DNA of 64,000 nt from Pipra filicauda (taxonomy: Eukaryota; Chordata; Aves; Passeriformes; Pipridae). The notes under the pieces are model-generated. The model did no database searches. It saw only the letters and a list, made by a program, of their open reading frames with translations, and had not been told where the DNA came from. The stretch covers positions 1,508,501 to 1,572,500 of the forward strand of contig NW_024104151.1 in the NCBI RefSeq assembly GCF_003945595.2, read 5' to 3'. Positions 49,861 through 62,147 of this stretch are shown piece by piece (the stretch's first letter is position 1; each line of letters begins with the position of its first letter). The position numbers and the translations under genes are program-made.

Positions 49861-50797
49861 CAGTCTTTAGGAGACTCTGGAGTTAAAACAATATGTTTAG
49901 TACTTCTTTGCTTTTCACAGGAAAATCAAATTCCATTAGAATTTAAGTAAACCTTGCTCAAGTCTGGACTCCATAGAACTGACTTTTAGTGAGGGCTCTT
50001 AAAAATTACCTTCCATTGGACTTTTTTCACAAGAAGACAAAAAAAGGTGTCAATAATGTGGTTTTCTACAGGCTAAAAGATATTTGAATATTTATTGAAA
50101 ACCTGCTTTCAAGCAAAAGCAAACAGCTGCAGGTGGAGAGGGAGGATTGCCCAAGGAGGGAGGAAACTCCCCAGCAATTTCAGACCTCAAACTTCAGGCT
50201 AGGAATTACTATTTTTTAATGTCTCACAGGCATTGAGCTATTAAATATTTATCATCCTGTAATAAAAAAATAAACCATTTAAATAAAATAAACCATTACC
50301 AGGCAATTAAGGTGTAATAACTCAAACCTGTAGAAGAGCACTAATTGTAATTGCAAAATATTAAGGGTGAGGGAAAGACACAGAATAAATTAAGGTCACG
50401 TCTCTGCCCAATCCACTTAGTTTGCACCCTAAAGATTTTTTATTAAATATGTTTTTCCATTTGCCATGGTTCTCAAACAGGCTCTGGCTTCACTGGACTT
50501 AAAGACCTGTATTTCACAATAAATCATTAATCTTTAACAAAGCTGATGAAGCCTGGGGGAGATTAGCTTAAATAAGCCCTGTTAATTATCAAAGGTCATA
50601 CATGGAAAGACTTATGTGAGTTTTTTTAATTAACTAATGAGTTGGTATTTAACTGCCAGTTGTGTGTTGGTCCAGTTATTGATTCCTCCAATACATGGGA
50701 AGGCGAAATATCAAAGTCAAACAATTTTACTGGTCCAGGCTGGAATGAAAGAAGCTTTTTGTATTCCCCTGTTGTGAATTGTTCTCCTTATGACAGT

Positions 50798-50958
50798 CTC
50801 AACAATCCCACCAATGCTCCTTGTTGTCCAAATGCTCCCTGAGCTCTATCAGCCTTGGTGCTGTGACCACTGCCCTTGGGAGCCTGTTCAGTGCCCAGCC
50901 ACCCTTTGGGGGAAGAACCTTTTCCTGATATCCAACTGAAACCTGCCCTGACAGATCC
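50798..50958 (-). mobile_element. CR1 LINE fragment without its 3' tip
   Basis: Minus-strand CR1: CAACAATCCCACC, CCTTGGTGCTGTGACCAC, AGCCTGTTCAGTGCCC and CCTGATATCCAACTG. The tail repeats normally found at the left edge are missing. Confidence 0.88.
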
Positions 50959-52414
50959 CTGAAGAATGGCAGGGGCTAATGGCACAAGGGCTACAGAAAA
51001 CAATTAAAATGTTTCAGAGTTTCTGTTCATTATCCTTATTGTAAAACAGGTTGGACTTTCTGTCACCAAAATAGTGAAGAAATTCAGTATTACATTAAAT
51101 CTCAACTGTGTATAGCATTGCTTTTTATTCCCTAAACCAGAATTGGAGTGTGGCACATGGCTTTACTCATAATAAAGCATATTTTTTCATTTTTAAAAAC
51201 CTCTATCCCCCTAGCAGTATTAATTGCACCAAACCAAACAGTTTCATTTTGGACCAGCTGCGGGGTGATAAAATAAGGTACCATTGTAACAAAAAATTGG
51301 GTTCCTGGCTTTAACTCAAGCCTTGTTCTGTCACAGTCCCAGCAAGGGGCTGGCGCTGAGCTCGAGCTGAGAGGGGCTCCAGAAAACTGAAAAAGATCAT
51401 TGTCTCTGTTGGTGTTTGAGATGAAAAGACATGAGAACTCTCCAGTGTGCATTCCAGGGGCAGCTCCATGTCCATGCTGAGTGCTATGGGCTGGGAGCTG
51501 GGAGAGGAGGTAGCTGGGGTTGGATGGTTTTTATCTGGGAGTCAGACACTCTTCTGGCTGGTTTGTTCAGGCTTAGCCTGAAATGATGAGTTGTTTACTG
51601 TTGCTGAGTTTTCCATGATCTCTTGGGTATAAAAAAAGCTCATTTTGCTCTGAAGAGACTGGGCCTGGGAGGACACCTGGGCATTGGATCTAATCCCCTC
51701 ACACTGCAGGCTGCTCCCTGCAGAATTCCTTCCCTCAGTTAATGGGATTTTCTCCTGAAGGAGTTGGTTTTCCTTTCCTGAGGTCCAGTGAGGAGCAGTG
51801 TGAGAACAGCAAGGCTGGAAAGCTGCAGCCCCACACTGCATTTCTGAACTCATCCACCCTCAGTTTGTACCCTCTGCTCATGCAAACAGGGGCTCATTAA
51901 TTGCTCTGTTCCATAATCATATACAGAGACATTTTCTAGGCAAATAATTACAAGTAATTGGCCTCTAGTAAACTGATAGCCAGTTTTATTTACCTGCTTA
52001 TTTTTACCTGCCTATATCCTTTAATAGCTCGTATTTTCTAAGGCCCTGGATGCCATGAAGCTATAGCTGTAGGTCTTGCCCTCCTGGAACACGTCTGTAA
52101 TTCTCAATCCTGTTGCCCCTGCTGTCCTCCCCTCCCCATGAATTTACTGTTGTTTTGACAATTTTATGTGCAAACATATTTAAATCCCTCTGACCTCGGC
52201 CTCCTGAGCTGATTGAATTTTGCTTTAACTCTGCTCTGGCATTTTCCGTTTCCATGTTGTTATGCAGAACTTCAGCCTTTAAGCTTGTGCTAAAACTGAG
52301 ACAAAAATATTTTTAGGTCCTGCTTAATTTCTTTGTGAGCAGAAGGGCTCCCATTTTTCTGAGGTATCTCAACCCTTCATGTTATGGTTTAGTGGGAATA
52401 GTGGCATTCAGGAC

Positions 52415-52455
52415 GAACTTCGAGGTCTTTTCCAGCCTCAAATATTCCATGATCT
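52415..52455 (+). mobile_element. CR1 LINE 3' tip
   Basis: Short match: AGGTCTTTTCCAGCCTCAAA followed by TATTCCATGATC. Confidence 0.6.
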
Positions 52456-53021
52456 CTGGGGTCAGGGAATGTATGCTGTGGCTTCCTTTCCAAGATGCTG
52501 TTCTGGTTTTCCCAGGCATTGCTTCTTTACAGCAAATTCCTTTTGCTCCCTGCAATTTGCCTCCTTTTGCTGTGGAGCCTTTCATGGGGTGGTTTCCCAT
52601 TTTGTTGAGAGCTTTTCTCTGCCAGCTATTTTCTGCCTGGGATCAGAAAGGAATTTCTAGATACCATCTCTTCCCTTTGGTGAAAGGCAGCATTAAATGT
52701 CCTTGACATCAAACCTCACCTCCCCTGCCCAGGTGTCTTTAGGAGCTTATATTCTCCAAAGGTTTCCCTTTTGAGGATTAGAGCTGCAGTTACAAATCTG
52801 GGGGGCTTATTCTTCCACTTCATTTAAACTCACTCAGCCGCTGACTCTCAGGTCATTTCCAGCGCTCAGATCCAGCACACACACACCACCAACGACCAAA
52901 ACCGTATTTGAAGAGAACATGATATTTTGCCTTTTCCCATGACAATGGGGTGGAGATTCCTGCATACATTTCTCCTGGGAATGGGATTACACTAGGGCCT
53001 GTAAGTGTATTTCTCTGTTGC

Positions 53022-53085
53022 ACCAGGGCAGGTTTAAATTAGATACTAGGGAAAATTTATTCACTAAATTTCTTCACTGGAAGAA
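53022..53085 (+). mobile_element. Diverged CR1 LINE internal fragment
   Basis: A weak but ordered match to the CR1 block before the 3' end: ACCAGGGCAGGTTTAAATTA, then ATACTAGGGAAAATTTATTC and a CACTGGAAG. It is older and more diverged than the other copies. Confidence 0.55.
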
Positions 53086-55059
53086 ATTCAGGCCAGATAT
53101 GGACGGAAATCTCCTGTTTTCCATGTATGTGTAGCAGCCAGGAATGTCATACCAGTATCCCTATGCCCAGGATGTTCTTGTTTCTATCTCTTTGGTCCCA
53201 GCCTGAATTAAAGCTCTGCTTTAAACTGAGGAGATGGTTTTGGTTCACACCTGCCTCCCCAGAATAGACAACTCTGGAGATAACACAAGGTCCTGCACAC
53301 AGACAACCCCAAGTCCGTCAAGGGCAAACCAGGAGCTGCTGTGAACACGTTGCTGTTCCTCTGCTTTATAAAACAAATCCCAAAAGTTCAGCTCAAGGAG
53401 AATTCTCCACTGGAGTCACAAAAGTGGCACAGAATATCATGGTTTTCCATTATACTTGCAGATTTTTTTTCCACAATCACCCCTGAAAATCTGAGCAGTG
53501 CTGATACTGTAGGACTGGGGTCCCAGGAAAATGAAGTAGAGCCAGTCCCACTCTTCCCCACACATCCCTGCCTCCCAGTGTTGCTAAGAAGTCATTAATA
53601 TATTTTCATTTTAATGAACCAGCCGAGCGTGCTTATAGAAAACCAGCTGGTTTTGTTTTCTCTCTACAGACCTGAACATTTTCATGAATAAAGATTTGCA
53701 AAGAGTTTTAGAACTTGAAACTAGAAATAGATCCGTCTCACCAATTCCTTGATATAATAATATATTTAAAAATGAGATTTTTTGCAAGAATAATACATGG
53801 ATATTACCACCTTCATTTCCAGCCTCAATGATGCCATAAATATGTGACTTTATGCCACCTTAAGCACCTATAATTAAGTCTAGATCCAAAGAGGCACGAT
53901 CGTAGTACAATCCCTGCTGGTTTGGGAATGGTATTTTGCTTTTTAATGAAATACTGTACTTAGTGAGTATGTTAATTTATTTGATTGTTGGAAAGAATGG
54001 TGTTATTCTGCAACAAGAGGAACTTTTGCCTTTGTAAAAAGCCATAGTCACAACTTTTTATTTGGGAAAATGTTTGTCTGTTATTCCATTGGACTCACTT
54101 TTGCATCATATTAACCTGAAAAGTAATTGTAAGGGGAAAAAACCCCTCAAATTTGGCCAAGAGCGGTATGTGTGCTCAGCTATTCCCTGCACAGCCCTGT
54201 AGTCAACTTGCTCACATTTTTTTTTCATTAGTTTCTTGTTATAGCCAAGATATGGTCAATGATCTTTTGAGCTTGGTAATTTTGTTAAACCTTTTTTATG
54301 AAGAGTATTGAATTGCTGCATTGAGATGGGAGTTTGCTTCCGTGCAAGATTAATTGGGACTGGTATTTCATTTTGCATAGCACTATTCAAAGCTAATGAA
54401 AAGGCCCAGAATAATGAATTCTGAAGTCAAATTATAATGAAAAGCCACAGGTGATTGTTTCATTAGGCTGGATGCAGGAGAACTGTGTCTTCTCTTAACT
54501 TTGCCTGTTGTTTGCATTGGTTGCCCCGGGGGAAGTAAACAACTTCCAAATGGGTTTGATGTTTCTGAGAAATGTTTTCTTCTGGAAAGACTTCAGTAAT
54601 TAAAAAGATGTGCCTTCTTAAAAGTTCACTGAAGCACAAAACTATTGCTTTAAAACATTCTTTGTTCAAAATTGTTACCTTGACTTATATTCATGGGAGG
54701 AAATTGCCTTTGATGAAGTGAGCAAACCGTTTTTTCCAGCCAGGTTTTAGGACCTCCCAGGAGAAATGGTTTGGAGCTCGAGAACTCCAAGGGCAAAAAT
54801 ATTTGCATATTGGAAGTGTGATGGTCCTGGTGCTGTTCACACAAGGTAGCTGGGCAAAGAGGAGCCCTGCTGTAGTTCATAGGCGCAGGAGTCTGGTCGC
54901 CTGCAGGTTTGTCAGGGGCCGGTGGTGCCCAGCCCAACCTGGAAATAAAACTGTGCTGTCTGTTGCATGACTGTTTGCTGTCTCATTCTGTATTTGTCTT
55001 CCATGTGTGATTAACTCCCAAATGTTCTCTTTTTTTTTTTTCCTTTTCCCTTTTTGTAG

Positions 55060-55101
55060 AAATTATTGAGCCTACTACCTCTAGTGCTGTCTCAAGCCCA
55101 G
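55060..55101 (+). CDS. NEGR1: Probable NEGR1 alternative cassette exon (14-codon stalk insert)
   Basis: This is a candidate 42-nt exon. It follows a long pyrimidine tract, with a run of T from about 55030, ending TTTTTGTAG at 55059. A donor GTCAGT begins at 55102. Joined to the c left by the Ig3 exon it gives Q-I-I-E-P-T-T-S-S-A-V-S-S-P and leaves one base, so it is symmetric (phase 1 to phase 1) and adds exactly 14 codons. The insert would sit between Ig3 and the GPI-anchor exon and is rich in Ser, Thr and Pro, as expected for a flexible, possibly O-glycosylated stalk. Family knowledge: other IgLONs are described with short alternatively spliced inserts at this juxtamembrane point. I do not clearly recall the same insert in mammalian NEGR1. 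The size and splice signals support a real exon, but no transcript evidence is available here. Confidence 0.72.
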
Positions 55102-55659
55102 GTCAGTATCCACACACATTCCCACAGGATGTTGGGTACTCCTGAGGGACTCATCCCAATGCATTGCCGTGTCAGTGACCGGAGCTGGTTATGGGCAGCT
55201 TGTTGTGGTAGTGCTGGACTGTCTCCTTCTGTCTTTGTGCTGTCATTGGTGTGTCTTCCCTCCAGGCTTCATTTCTTGTCCTCTTCTCTCCCGTTCTGAG
55301 CAGACCCCTCCCGCATCTCTGTTCCTGCCATTCGGTCTCTCCTGGCTAACGCCGCGCGGGCGATTCTGTGCTCTTGTGATGATCTGGCTCTTCCTGACTC
55401 TCCCCTGGTGTTGCTGTAAACATGAATGTTGGGTTGAGGCTGACAAATTTCTTGCTGTCTCATCACTGAGTGACTTGTAGGATGGATCCAAGTGCCTGTT
55501 GTGAGCTCCTTCCCATTTACAGTGCCAGAAGGTGTTCATGGAGAGCTGAAACACCTGCCCTTGTGCTTGGCAGGTGGTTGACTGTTCATAGTACATTCTG
55601 ATGTCCTTGGGGATTTCCTGTTGCTGCTCCTCAACAGGACACTCTCAGTGGAGCTTGTC

Positions 55660-56145
55660 TCAGAATCACAGACTGGTTTGGACTCAGAGGGACCTCAAAG
55701 CCCATCCAGTCCCACCCCCTGCCCCAGGCAGGGACACTTTCCACTATCCCAGATTGCTCCAAGCCCTATCCAACCTGGCCTTGGACACTTCTAGGCATGG
55801 GGCAGCCACAGCTTCTCTGGGCAACCTGTGCCAGGGCCTCACCACCTTCACAGGGAAGAATTTCTTCCCAATATCCCTCTAACCCTGCCCTCTGGCAGTG
55901 GGAAGCCATTCCCCCTTGTCCTGTCTTTCCAGGCCCTTATACAAAGTCCTTCTCCATTTCCCTTGGAGCCCCTTTAGGCACTGGAACAGGTTCTAAGATC
56001 TCCCCAGAGCCTTCTCCAGGTGAACACCTCCAGCTCTCGCAGTCTGTCTCCAGAGCAGAGGGGCTCCAGCCCTCTGAGCATCTTTGTGGTCTCTTCTGGA
56101 CTCAATCAGCCCAGCACAGGGTGTTGAACAGGAGCTGCCCAGCCC
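55660..56145 (-). mobile_element. CR1 LINE fragment (about 485 bp)
   Basis: This long minus-strand CR1 copy runs from the tail (CAGAATCACAGACTGG) through GGCAGGGACACTTTCC, CACAGCTTCTCTGGGC and CTTCTCCAGGTGAACACC to CCAGCACAGGGTGTTG. It lies 560 bp downstream of the stalk cassette. Confidence 0.93.
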
Positions 56146-58011
56146 AGAGCTGGGTAAAAGATGTTTTCAGATCAGGTCAGCCTGTAACAAGGTTCCCACA
56201 TGTTTCTCAAAGGGTTTGGAAGGGGCAGGCAGGAGTCTTACATACCATGGTCCAGCTTCTGTTGATCCACATTAAACAGTTTCCCCGTGGTGCAGTTACA
56301 GTGTCAGACCCAGCAGGTTGATATGATTTCCATGTGCATGATGTAGTAAGATGTGCAATGCTCAGGTCTCCTCCAAGTAGGAGTCTGGGAAGCCAGATCA
56401 GGATTATCTGGGAGACAAACACGAGGAAAATTTTCCTCTGGCAAAACCTTCACCTAAACTGTAATTTTATTTCCAAATTGAGATAAAATGATTGGAAAGA
56501 CTGCACCAGAAAGGCACAACAATTGAGGTGATCCACTCATCAGTTAAAAAAAGCAGATTAAACCAAGAGTTGCAGGCAGCAGGAGGTTCCAACAGCTTCA
56601 GACTTACAGGATTAGCAAGACAAGTGAATAAATCTTTGTAGCTTTTAATTAAAGGCTTAGGAAGGGCAATCCCTGGTGTCCTCTGTGGGGATACTCGGGG
56701 CACAGAGGTGTTGCCTCCCTGCCTTCTCCTGTGCCCTGAACAGCCCTGAGCTCCCTAAAGCACAGTGTCCTTTATGTGCAGGGAATCTCCTGTGGCTGAC
56801 CACAAACAGCAGTAGAACCCTGAGCAATGTAGGACCACCCCCATTGCCAACCCAACAGCAGGAGGGGAGGAATGGACTTCACTGCAAAAAGCTGATAGTG
56901 CTTGCAATGAAAGCCCCTTTCCTTGTGATTTTCCATGGTTTGCTTTGGACTCCCAAGCAGTTGAAAATAAGCTAAGGAATTATTTTTAGAGTTAACAGAA
57001 GCTGAGAAGAAGAAAAGAGTCATTGATATGTCGATCGTGCAAAGTGGTGATAGAAGACCTCAGTCTGTGTGTTAACTCTGGGGTTTGTAATTCCTTAAAA
57101 AGTCCCCATAGCCTGATCTTATTCCAAGCTTTGTTCAGAGAGTGATGGTTTCTGCTGTATTGCTCTGGTTGGAATGGTCTCTAGTAACATTTTGGGGTTT
57201 AATTTCCATAAGTAAACACTACAACAAAGAGCACAGCTTTTCTCACTTTAAAAAAATGATGTTCAAGTAACACAGTTTTGAGGTGTGTTTGAATTCTTGC
57301 TGCTGTAGAAATTTTTGATGAATGAGCAAAATCATATGTATTTTTGGGAGCAGGGTGAAGATGGGGGAGTGGAAATGGATAACATCCTTTTATAGTGATC
57401 TCTGTCTTAATTCTGAGGGCACAGTCCTAAACACAGAGGTATTTTGCCATATACAATATAAAATTGAAAATATGAAAATGTTTGAATGCAACAGAGGGAA
57501 AATTTAGAAGCTGTTAAAGTTGTAATAGTTTTGAAGCCACACGAGCTAGTCCAACTTTAAATGACCGAGGGAAGGACTCTGAGATCAGTTTGCAGTTGAA
57601 AGATATCTGTTCCACTGAAAGACAACAGAAGGGGTGGGATTTTTCAAAGGAAGTTCTCCAAATGGTTGAAAATTTAGGATTGAGTCCTTCTTCCTGGAAC
57701 TTAGCTCTGGTATCAGCAGTGGCATTGCCACTGAACTGTTCTATTAGCATTGCATAATGAAATAACACTGTCATAGTCCCTCTACGTGGCTAACTTTTAG
57801 CTGGTAAATAGCTGGGTAATACCATCACTATTGCTACCAACTTCTACAGCTGCAGAGGCGATTCAGAAGTTTCCAGTGTCAGAAACAGAGTCCCTCGTGT
57901 GCTGCAGCATTAGGCAGGAGGTTGGGGTGGGAAATGGGGACAGAAAGCCCCAGTTATTCATCTGTAGCTGCTTTCAACAGTAAAATATGACAGTAAAACA
58001 AGATTTATCCT

Positions 58012-58090
58012 AGAGTCCTAGACTGGTTTGTGTTGAAAAGGACCTTAAAGATCATCTTGTTCCAACCCCTGCCATGGGCAGGGACAACAT
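58012..58090 (-). mobile_element. CR1 LINE 3' terminal fragment
   Basis: Minus-strand CR1: AGTCCTAGACTGGTTTGTG and CCTTAAAGATCATCTTG, ending in CCATGGGCAGGGACAAC. Confidence 0.9.
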
Positions 58091-60996
58091 TTCTGGCTTT
58101 GTTTAAGTCATCTCAGGAGGTTTTAGCCACAGAGCTTGTTGGATCACTGTCTGTCTGTCCTGCTTCCCTCCTGCAGGAACACAAAATGTGGATAATCTGT
58201 AGGAAATCGTTTTTGTCTTGTGTCTTGCATTAGTCAGAACACAGATCATCAGCCTCCCCCCTGCTTAATCAAGGCTTTGCAGATAATTGGTTAATTACCA
58301 CCATCCTTTACCACTTCAGTGCAGCTCCACTGGATGTTTTTCCTGGAGGAGGTTTTGGTGCTGGAAGGACACAGATCTTTTGTAGGGTTTCAACATGGAG
58401 CCAAAGATTTTGAAAACACCCCAAACTGAGTCAACATTTAACTGCAGGTAGAGGAGGGAGAGTTGCAGGTCAAGAATCTCCCAGAAATCAAAGTAAACGA
58501 CTGACAGGCTGTTCAACATCACTTGTTGAATTTTCCAGGATCTTTCTCAAAGCCCAAACTAGGAAGTTACTTTTTGTAGGAACTGAGGAATCTGTAGGAA
58601 TCCCGAAGGTCTTTAAGGATCCCTCACAGTTCCAAGTAGGAGACAAATCATCTCAGACATAATTTGCAAACCCACCCAGTGTTTGAGGGCCTGGTGATAC
58701 ACTTATGCATTTCTCTGCTGGAGCCCTTTTTTTTACATTTGGGGATTTACTTTCCTAATTTGAAGTGGCAATGCTTAAAACATGTAGAATTAGCTACAAA
58801 AAGTTAAAAAAATTAAGGCCAGGGTTGGTATCTATTTTGTCAGGCAGCACCAGGAGCTGGAGGTACTTACAAACGTCTCCTCCTTCAGTGTAATTAGTTC
58901 ACAGGTGGTGTCTTGAAAAGCCTTTGAAGATGCTGCTGAATTCTTAACGCTGACTAAACAAGTAACTGTGACAGGTCACAGAGAATAATTGAGGAATCTT
59001 CTTTAATTAATGATTTCACATCTGATGAGGCACTATTATAAAAATTGGAGTTGGAGAGAGAAGGACCTTAAGTTATTTAATTTTCTCAGGAACAAAAGCG
59101 TGTGTTTAAATGAGCACTCGGGCAGGTTGGACAACTCCTTGAACTTCAGTGGCTTGTCCCTGATCTGCCTTTCTGCATATCTAATATATTTAATAGGCCA
59201 GAATACCAAATCACACCTAATTTCAAGCAGGCTCTATTTGTCTCATGGGAAGCTTTCAGACCAGCTTTTTTTTTCTCTTCTTGTGCAGTTGCAAATCCCA
59301 TTTTAATCAATAAATGATTTGCACATGGAATATCTACAGGGCTGGACTCTGAATCTTGGAATTTGTGGTGTTCTTTCTTGCCATTAATTTTGTCTTTGTA
59401 CCTTCAAATGGAGATTTTTGCACATGGGCAGGAGAGCCATTGGTGCAGCAAACCCTGGACTAGGGACAAGCCCTGAGGCAGGAGAGGGTGACCAGCTGTG
59501 AGTCACAGCCGGTCGTGCTTCGGCAGCCAACACTCAAACTGTTCTTTCTTTCCCAGTTTGTGGAATTCCTTCCAAAATACTAAACAAGTATGAATAGATG
59601 ATCCAGATTTAGGGTAACAGATCCTGGACCACTGCAAATCTAACTTCTAAATCATGTTAGGAACAGATGTCTGTTTGTTCGAAGAGCTTTTGATGCTTGG
59701 TGGCCACTTCACTGCCTCCCAAATGACCCTACCCTGGGAAGGGAGGCAGAGTCTCCCAGGCTGCCCCGTGTCCCCATGTATGCAGCTGATGGCTGAATCA
59801 CCCTCCAGCACCCGGGAGAACCACACCAGAGCTTTTTTTGTCAAATATAACAAATATAAAACAGATATAGAGTTACCAAGTAGTTTTGTACCAAACTGGA
59901 GAACAGTCTCTAAAGAAAAAATACCAGTATATTAAACTTACTTGTTAATTAGATGAAAGCTTTACATTCACGGGCATTGCTGTTGCATTTCAGAACTCCA
60001 AGCAGATGTGAAATTCCAGCGTAGTTCTCTCTGCTAGAAAGAAATTGTTTTGTGTTCCCCCAGCTCAGTGCACCTGCCCAGTGAATTCTGTGGTAACGTG
60101 TTCCTGTGGGAACACGGCGCTTAAACTAAGAACACTGGGAATTATACAGTGCCTGTGATCTGGGAAATAGCTGTCTTTAAAGCATTACATACATCTGCTG
60201 TTACAAACAGGTGAACTCGATGTTTTTAAATCACTCTGTGAAAGCTCCATCCTCAAAGCAGAATCTATGGAATTAGGTAAATGTTTCTGTTGGAGCAGAA
60301 TGCACGTCTCAGACAGCTTGCAGGGTGTGCTCAGTGACATTCTGCAGTGGTTAGAGACTGCATCATTTCACCAGCCTGTTTGAACACAGTAAATCATATT
60401 ATTCACTGCTTACTGAAGAGATGCATTATTTAATATCAAAAGAGCTACTTTCTATCAGCTGAAAAATGGGATTAGAACTAGGTCATTTTTAGTCCATTGA
60501 TTCCTACTCTCTAAACCAGAATGTAAAATACAAGAATGTTTTTATCCTAATAGTGTATTGCCTACAAGCCTTCTATCATGGGGGATTTCAATGTTAATGA
60601 GTTTTCCCGCAAATATGAGAAGCCCACTTAGGAGGAGAAGCTGATGAATATTTTAGAATATAACACATTGACCAGTTTGCTGAAATGTCACATTTTAACC
60701 AAGAAGTGCTTTTGGGAAATGCCAGGAGAGCAGTGCCAGGGAAATGCCAGGGACAGGTGTGAAATGGCTTCTGTAGTCTGAGAGAAGGGCGCAGGATGTG
60801 GAAGGTGGGGAGATGCTCATCTTACTGTTGCTGCTTCAGTGTTGAACCTTTCTCCTGTCTAAGTGTTTCCAATGCTGAGGGATGAGCCACATCTCATGAG
60901 CCCGATGTTCCTCTACATCTCTGAGTGATGCTCACCCCTCTGTGGAAGTTCTCAGCTCCAACGGATCAGTGTCCTTGGTGTTAGTTGTTTGTCATT

Positions 60997-61048
60997 ATGC
61001 AAATTCATTTATGTTATTGTAAATAGGATCAGCATTTGCATATATAAG
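60997..61048. promoter_or_regulatory. Paired octamer motifs next to a TATA-like box
   Basis: A perfect octamer ATGCAAAT (60997-61004) is followed 29 bp later by its reverse complement ATTTGCAT (61034-61041), which overlaps TATATAAG (61041-61048). POU-family factors bind this octamer and several act in neurons. Function is inferred only. Confidence 0.3.
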
Positions 61049-61162
61049 TGCACTCAGTGTAGGAGCCCCAGCATGGGAACCAGCACACACTGGGGGCACA
61101 GAGGAGTCTCTTTTCAGCACAGCACTCACTTTGCACATTTAATAGATTTTTAAAACATCGAT

Positions 61163-61405
61163 ATCACAGAATCATAGAATATCCTGAGTTGGAAGGGACC
61201 CACAAGGATCATGAGTCCAATTCCTGGCCCTGCACAGGACACCCCAACAATCCCACCCTGTCCTTGAGAGTGTTGTCAAACACTGCTTGAGCTCTGTCAG
61301 CCTTGGTGCTGTGACCACTGCCCTGGGGAGCCTGTGCAGTGCTCAACCACCCTCTGGGGGAAAAACCTTTTTCCTGACATCCAGCCTAAACCTCCCCTGA
61401 CAAAA
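61163..61405 (-). mobile_element. CR1 LINE 3' fragment
   Basis: Minus-strand CR1 starting at the tail (ATCACAGAATCATAGAATAT), then GAGTTGGAAGGGACCCAC, CCCCAACAATCCCACC, GGTGCTGTGACCACTGCC and CCTGACATCCAGCC. Confidence 0.93.
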
Positions 61406-61886
61406 CTTCATGTCATTCCCTCTTTCTTTATAGGTGTGACATGAGTTTATTAATTGTTACTATAGATAAAAAACATTACCTCCTCAGTCCACACCCTCAA
61501 GACATCTCCCCATCTCAGTGAGATAGTGGTACCCATTCTATTCAGGCCATGGGGGAAGCCTGGCATGGCATGGACTCCCTCAGATGGGCTGGAAACATCT
61601 GCTCTGAAGGCAGGCTGGGGGCAGAGATCTATATAGTTAAATTTTATTCTTCATCCACAGCCATGATTTAGGCCTGTGCTCCCAAACTATGCTGGGAAGT
61701 TGGGTGTTTGCACATTTAGCTCATGACACAGTAAATCCATGGAGGCTGATCTGGGTGGCCCAGTCATATGTTCCTGTGCTCTGTCCATGATCCTGCAACA
61801 AGAGAAGGAATATCTTGTAGCCTGCAACACTGCAAGACATGGCACAGGAGCTCTGAAAGACTGTCCCTAGAGGGCCATGTTCCTAG

Positions 61887-62141
61887 AACCATAGAATCAT
61901 GACATGATAGAATCATAGAATCCTACAGTGGTTTGGGTTGGAAGGGACCTTAAAATTCATTTCATTCCACCCCCTGCCATGAGCAGGGACATCTTCCACT
62001 AGACTAGGTTTCTCCAAGCCCTGTCCAACCTGGCCTTGGACACTTCCAGGGATGGGGCAGCCACAGCTTCTCTGGGCATCCTTTGCCAGGGCCTCACCAC
62101 CCTCACAGGGAAGAATTCCTTCCCAATATCCCATCTAAACC
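61887..62141 (-). mobile_element. CR1 LINE 3' fragment
   Basis: Minus-strand CR1 with a long tail (ATAGAATCATGACATGATAG, then AATCATAGAATCC), followed by GGTTTGGGTTGGAAGGGACC and CACAGCTTCTCTGGGC, ending at ATATCCCATCTAAAC. It abuts a second minus-strand CR1 end. Confidence 0.93.
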
Positions 62142-62147
62142 AGCACA

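Larger units (their letters stand above)
35243..55059 (+). other. NEGR1: NEGR1 intron between Ig3 and the stalk cassette (19.8 kb)
   Basis: The intron runs from GTAAGT at 35243 to the TTTTTGTAG acceptor at 55059. It contains CR1 pieces at 37078, 40566, 40751, 42905, 45366, 45780, 46560, 47785, 48724, 50798, 52415 and 53022. An interrupted minus-strand coding-like frame lies at 44881-45346. Small tandem and inverted repeats occur at 39458, 41315, 47628 and 49842. The blocks 43040-44560 and 49020-50790 are AT-rich and free of CR1. Segments 35250-37070, 37580-40560, 41330-42900, 50960-52410 and 53100-55020 hold nothing further that I can assign. Confidence 0.85.

Noticed and set aside
55169..55480. 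103-codon hydrophobic plus-strand frame after the cassette, a possible membrane or GPI tail
   Set aside because: It is not in phase with a splice acceptor I can see, contains several Cys and Trp clusters unlike IgLON tails, and the spliced frame stops at 55145 if read through.
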